Below, one piece after another: positions 59,570 to 64,000 of a stretch of 64,000 nt of DNA. This DNA is from Pyxicephalus adspersus (lineage: Eukaryota; Chordata; Amphibia; Anura; Pyxicephalidae). Both the position numbers and the translations under genes were made by a program. The stretch is taken from NCBI RefSeq assembly GCF_032062135.1, contig NC_092859.1:44348468-44412467 (forward strand), in the 5' to 3' direction. The notes below the pieces were generated by a model. It made no database searches. It saw only the letters and a program-made list of their open reading frames with translations, and was not told the origin of the DNA. Position 1 is the stretch's first letter. Each line of letters begins with the position of its first letter.

Positions 59570-61735
59570 TATTGAATGATATTAGCCTTCATTTTTGTAT
59601 GAGTGTTATGCTACAATGCATAAAAAGTTATACAGCTATGGGCATATAGATGTAATTACCGTACTTTAACCTAAGTATGGCCAGCGTTCACTTGATTTCA
59701 AAATAAAGAAAAAAAAACTCTAACATTTGCAGAAAAGTGTGAAAACAACCTGCACTATTTATTTTTGGTAGATGTGTGTGTTTTCTTGGAAATCTTTATT
59801 GCCAAAGTTAATCCCAAATACTTGTAAGACATTTTCATGACTTTGTGTGCTTTAAAACTAAGCACACAAAGGTCAGTTTGATTCTAAGCCACTGAAGTGT
59901 TTTTTTTTTTACTATTCTTAGCTAGTACTAAAGCAAGGAATGGAAAAAAAGTAGTGTGTGTTTACTTTGCCTCTCACCTATCTCACAACATATAAAGAAG
60001 ATTCTAGGGTTCATTCATTAACTTGGGAAAGAGTTTAGGCTGGACACTTTACATGAATTATTGTACGTTTATTATTATTTATTAATAGCCAATCATGTGC
60101 AAGGAAATATAAAAAATGAAAAAAAAAACATGATATTTGGTTGAACATGGTAAGATTGCTACATTACAGCTATATCTTATTCACAAAGCTATGTACAATA
60201 TCCCCTACAAAGTGACCATTTATTTTGCTAAGCGAACAGCCTTTAGTAAATTTATCCCAGTAATTACAGTTATTTCATACCACATAAATCTGTTACTCAC
60301 ACAACAACCACATAAATCTGTTACTCAAACAATAAACCAATGTACAGTCTTGTATAAATTCAGTGCCTCATAAATCACCCTGAGCTCACTCTGCTCAGGT
60401 TTCTTTAATCAAATAATATTTTGGATGTTGCTCTATTCTAAGTTCCCCTCTTATGTCCTACCACACTGCAATTCCTCCACACACTCCTGCATCAGTATTC
60501 CATCTGATGCCGTTTTGTCTGGAATACTTTTGAAAAAAAAAAACACTCATTACCATCCCCTACAAAATAAAATGAATAAAAGTAGGCAAGTTTAATTCTT
60601 TCACACAGAGCTCCTCTACTACTTTATGACTACAAGCAATATTTTAATACAAACATTGGAATATAGCTGATCAGCATCAACTTTAAATCTGTCTTTATAC
60701 ATGTCAATAGCTCTATAAATGGTTACTTTTTGGGCTTAGATTACTATAAATATGACTTCAAATTTCACCATGCTTTCATACTCACACATGCCGCTGCAAC
60801 AGACTCTTGACATTGTCACACATTGACATCAGACTTGTTTGCTACAAGGACTTGAAGATGACAAATGCTCATTTATTAATATAGTTAATTTGCAAAAAAA
60901 TGCAAATACCTATCATTTGTATGAAAAAGAGCACCTATTGCAAGCTATGGAAAATAACTAATGTCCAGCTGTTGTAAAGAATACATCTAAGATACATCTG
61001 CATATTTAATTTCTAAGCATTTTCGGATTTGCAAAAAAAGTTACTGAATCTGCCAAAAAAGTACAGCTGAAAGACAGAAACTTCAGGACTAGCTATGTAA
61101 GCTTTATTATGCTAAATTTACATTTAGAAGAAAAGCAAAAATAGTTTAATGCATTCTAACAAAGCATTACTTTTTGTCGCTTAACCTTTTCCACGTATGA
61201 AAATGTATTTTGAAAGCCAAGAACCAAAAAAGAAATTTCAGAGACGGTAGATTGATCATTTGTGGTTTCCTAAAGGTTCTCAACCTTTTTTTTCAACCAG
61301 TGGCACTGGTTATACCTCCTTATTTGGAACAGGAAGCTATTAAAATATTTGATACCAGATATTTGATGCTTTTTCATACTGTAATGTCGTTGAGGGCTCT
61401 TGGGGTCTTGACTTAGAAGAAGGAGGATTTTCAAGGGAGAGGAGGAGAACCAAAATTTCACTGCTGCATATCCCACATATATAAGTGTTTGATGCTAAAG
61501 TGCACAGACATTTGAAGTACAGTGAAAATTATTGTTGCTTTATTGTAATTATTTTAGTAATAATTTTGACGTCTGAAAAATTCCATATTTATTAGGTTTA
61601 TATTATGTGCAGTTGTAAACAATTAATCTATTTTTGTATCTACATATACATTTACATTATATATTATACATTTTTGTGTATTATACATTATATATTTATA
61701 CATTTTTTTTATACATTTTTAATAAAAATAGAGTT
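59570..61735. other. No gene seen; ends in TATACATT-rich sequence
   Basis: 61640-61720 is built from overlapping TATACATT and TTATAT words directly left of the retroelement. Confidence 0.5.
60279..60334 (+). repeat. 28-bp tandem duplication
   Basis: ACCACATAAATCTGTTACTC plus eight bases occurs twice back to back (60279-60306 and 60307-60334) with two differences, in otherwise unique sequence. Confidence 0.85.
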
Positions 61736-61794
61736 AATAAAAGGGCCGAAGGGCAGCGAGGCGTGAGGGTAAGAGGGGCTTTTAAAAAGGGGGG

Positions 61795-62245
61795 GGGACA
61801 TGAGCGGGGAAAATTGGTTACAGGCCTTTTCAATATTGGCTAGCACGTGTGGGCACTCAGCCCTTTCTTGGCGGGTCCGGAGGTCCGGTGCTATCTGGAT
61901 CACTGGCTGTTCGAAAGAGAGGGCTTTGCTGGCAATTCAGTGCAGGGGTGTGTAGATTTGGGAGTGCATGTTGTTTAATGACATGAATGTTCTGGTTGCG
62001 GTGGTGACCACGTCAGCTTGAGCCCAGGGGGGGGAGAGGCCATTGGAAAAAGGGAGGACCCTGGTGCTGCTAGAAAGGATGCCTTATGGATATCCCAGTA
62101 GGGAGGTGGCAAGAGTCCTGATGAGGGGTTTAAGGAAGGAATGCTAGAAAATTTACGGTCGGCTTTGCGATATCCGGAATTAGTTAGGAAAAAGTTGTCT
62201 AAGGAAGTAGGTATGGATAGGATGCCCAGCCCGTTAGCTGATCTG
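61795..62245 (+). pseudogene. gag-like and RT-proximal remnant of the YR retroelement
   Basis: One frame reads 'MSGENWLQAFSILAS' near 61800-61845, which fits the WL.AF.ILA segment I associate with Ngaro/DIRS gag proteins. Downstream, 'NLRSALRYPELVRKKLSKEV' (about 62148-62210) and 'PLADLC' resemble the segment just before the reverse transcriptase. Stops and frame changes separate the pieces. No RT catalytic motif follows; the sequence jumps to the recombinase. The gag match is from memory of family character and is less certain than the two downstream domains. Confidence 0.45.
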
Positions 62246-62261
62246 TGCTACGTGGTCGGCG

Positions 62262-63000
62262 TAAATGGCAATTTGGAGGGAATGGCTCCTTTTTTGCACT
62301 GAGTTCGGGGAAGCTACATCAGACGAGAAATATGTTTTTTTTATTATTGTGTTTTCTTTGTAGCGCATGGGAGAGGAGAGAGTTAGTTTCCAAGGTTAAT
62401 AAACAGTTAGTGGTATTAGGCCTTTTTATTTAAATGGATAGGGGTGCAGCGTTGAAGGGATACAGGAAAGGGGGCGTGGTTCCGGACTGTAGACGTCCGG
62501 TTTCTTATTCATTGTTGTTATCCTTGCATTGTCATTTGGAAGGAGTGTGTTCTTTGGCTTACGAGGTTCTTTTATTACGGGTGGCTTTTGTTTTACCATT
62601 CTTTGGGGTTTTTCGGTTTGGGGAGCTAGTGTGCACGGCAAGGGCTTGAGATGGCGGGATTTAGAGGGGGGATTTGGACTGTCATCAGGGCAGGGTAGTA
62701 ATATGGATCAGAAAGTCTAAAACAGATGTCGAAGGCAGGGGGTTAACGGTGGTATTCGGCAAGGTGCACAGAAGTTTGGGTGTGGGACCAGTATTGGAAG
62801 GCAAATTCTTGGTGCATTGAGATGGAAGTTCACTGTCTAGGTATCAGTTCTTGACCATGTTCTGCAGGTGTTTAAGGGTAGAGGGCTGGAGGAGCAGGGG
62901 TATGCTTCTCATTCCTTCCGTAAGGGGCCGCAGCAGAGGCCGCTAGGTTGGGTCATTGGGAGTCCTCGCGTTACAGGTTTTATGTGTGCCCACACCTTGT
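62262..63000 (+). pseudogene. Tyrosine recombinase (YR) of the retroelement, frameshifted
   Basis: The N-terminal part has 'MAIWREWLLFCTEFGEA' (62263 on), the helical SAM-like domain. The catalytic domain follows: 'CRRPVS', 'SLAYEVLLLRVAF' and 'FFGVFRFGELV', with the first catalytic Arg at 62614-62616. Then come a 'SKTD' block (62713-62724), 'DGSSLSRYQF' (62821-62850), HSFR carrying the His and second Arg (62910-62921), GHW (62951-62959), and the candidate nucleophile Tyr at 62981-62983, eight residues after the Trp. All landmark residues survive, but they lie in at least three frames, with a stop at 62647-62649 and an indel between HSFR and GHW. The protein would integrate circular cDNA by strand exchange; this copy cannot. 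Confidence 0.88.
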
Positions 63001-63117
63001 GGAAGTGTAAAAATGACAGGATCTGGGGGTTGGGCAAGGAATATTGTGGAGTCGTGGGGGGGTGGTTAGTGTATTTATAGGATTTGGCATGCATTTTTTG
63101 TTTTATTTTTCATTTAG

Positions 63118-63727
63118 GCTCCGGCCCCTGTTTGATTTGGGCGGTGGGAACATTATTATGTGTGCCGGGGAGCTCGGAGAGCTGACGTGAGACCGTAGTG
63201 GCGCCAACTGGGTATTTCCAGAGAGGTAGGAATCCTACACTGGATAGGGGTCCTGGGCATGTTGTGGAGCAGGGTCATTCCGCAGATTCACAAGTTTGCT
63301 AGGATGGATAGGCCTCCCGATGTGGTGGTATTGCATGTGGGTGGAAATGATCTAGGGGTTAGGTCAATGCGGGAGCTAATTAGGGACATAAAATGGGGTT
63401 AATCATTGTGTGGTTGGAGATTGTGGCCAGGACAAGGTGGCGGATGGCAAGATCTGTGTACCGACTAAATAAGACGCAGTGAAGGTGAATAGAGAAGTGG
63501 GTAGATTTTTTGTATGGAGTGGGAGGATAGTGGTACGACATAGGGATCTGGAGGTGGATTTTCAGAGGTTCCTGCAAGGAGATGGAGTTTGTTTGAACGC
63601 GGTTGGGATTGATTTACGGTTTTTGGGCATACAAGTAGGGATTCAGAGAGCTCTGCGGGTATGGAGGGCAAATATAAGGTATTGCACTTCTGGCACAGTG
63701 GCGGTTAAGGTCCTTAAGGGGCAGTGA
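63118..63727 (+). pseudogene. SGNH/GDSL-type hydrolase domain of the retroelement, inactive
   Basis: Block I should read like 'WIVGHS'; here it is 'LIWAVGTLL' (63132-63158), so the serine nucleophile is not seen. Block III is intact: 'PDVVVLHVGGNDLG' with GGND at 63340-63351. A frameshift follows, then 'LIIVWLEIVARTRW' (about 63400-63440), then 'VVRHRDLE' and block V 'DGVCLNAVGIDL' (63581 on), where Cys (63590-63592) stands where the catalytic His of D-x-x-H is expected. Vertebrate Ngaro elements are known to carry such a hydrolase; its role is unsettled. The domain begins right after a pyrimidine tract and AG at 63116-63117. Confidence 0.85.
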
Positions 63728-64000
63728 GTGGACTGTAAATTGATCAAATGGTCTGGTATGCTTCCAGACCATGAATACCCACTCATCGTATGGGTCTCCA
63801 AAAAATGGTGGTAAACTGGAAAAATGGCAGGTGTTTTTTTGGGATATTGGTTAATTGATATGTTCCCAAGGCAGTAGAGTGGTTCCTGGGAGCCGGATAT
63901 GTCAAGAAGCGCAAATCCCTGGGATTAGGTTGGTGAGGGAGTTAAACCCCTGAGGACCTGCAACTGGGTGGTTTGTATACGTGGTTTATAATGGGGTTTA

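Larger units (their letters stand above)
61740..64000 (+). mobile_element. Internally deleted tyrosine-recombinase retrotransposon (Ngaro/DIRS-like), runs off the window
   Basis: Order on the plus strand: a gag-like remnant, a deletion junction near 62245-62262, a tyrosine recombinase (62262-63000), and an SGNH hydrolase (63118-63727). That order, with the hydrolase after the recombinase, is the known layout of vertebrate Ngaro-type elements. The reverse transcriptase and RNase H expected between gag and recombinase are missing. The strand is purine/G-rich throughout. The left edge is set where AT-rich sequence gives way at TTAATAAAAGGGCCGAAGGG (61734-61753), which resembles the core of the dispersed terminal-type blocks. 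The 3' end lies beyond base 64000. Confidence 0.8.

Overview
The window reads as intergenic or deep-intronic DNA of a vertebrate, most likely an anuran amphibian. I found no host exon, tRNA, rRNA or CRISPR array that I could defend. The base composition is AT-rich, open reading frames are short, and almost every structured stretch is a transposable element. The frog assignment is an inference from the mixture of elements: piggyBac elements with CCTCCCTAGCGGT-type ends, L1-type LINE remnants, a tyrosine-recombinase (Ngaro/DIRS-like) retroelement carrying an SGNH hydrolase, and many short terminal-inverted-repeat (TIR) elements. No single sequence proves it.

Left third (1-21 kb). A decayed 31-bp minisatellite lies at 0.65 kb, followed by a G-rich/poly-A-signal block on the minus strand (1.26-1.99 kb) of a family that recurs five times. 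Three copies of one TIR element (4.9, 5.5 and 8.2 kb; the first two in inverted orientation) precede the clearest coding relic of this third. This is an L1 ORF2 C-terminus on the minus strand (9.7-12.36 kb), split by a piggyBac element that inserted near a TTAA at 10825. The piggyBac copy keeps its left end and the C-terminal part of the transposase, but not the bulk of the catalytic domain. After it come TIR families with nested hairpins (12.7, 18.0 kb), a TA-flanked element (14.4 kb), a complete 584-bp non-autonomous piggyBac element with TTAA on both sides (18.39 kb), and a 400-bp hAT-like element with near-identical 8-bp duplications (20.18 kb).

Middle third (21-45 kb). This part is mostly featureless AT-rich sequence with scattered palindromic elements (26.6, 27.4, 40.76 kb), a probable solo LTR (35.64-36.3 kb), a further hairpin-bearing element (36.3 kb), a tandemly repeated unit at 42.8-43.2 kb, and two more G-rich/poly-A-signal blocks.

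Right third (45-64 kb). A 31-33 bp minisatellite flanks a 638-base assembly gap (48.15-48.79 kb). Another G-rich block contains a 296-base gap (52.88-53.18 kb). The last 2.3 kb hold an internally deleted tyrosine-recombinase retrotransposon: a gag-like remnant, a junction where reverse transcriptase and RNase H should be, a recognisable tyrosine recombinase with all four landmark motifs but several frameshifts, and an SGNH hydrolase preceded by a splice-acceptor-like tract. It runs off the right edge.

There is no operon-like cooperation between genes here. The story is layered transposition: LINE first, piggyBac into it, one piggyBac element abutting a TIR element at a shared TTAA, and repeated deposition of what look like terminal blocks of YR retrotransposons. 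I did not find a convincing new biological system. The YR/SGNH element and its possible dispersed solo ends are the best lead.
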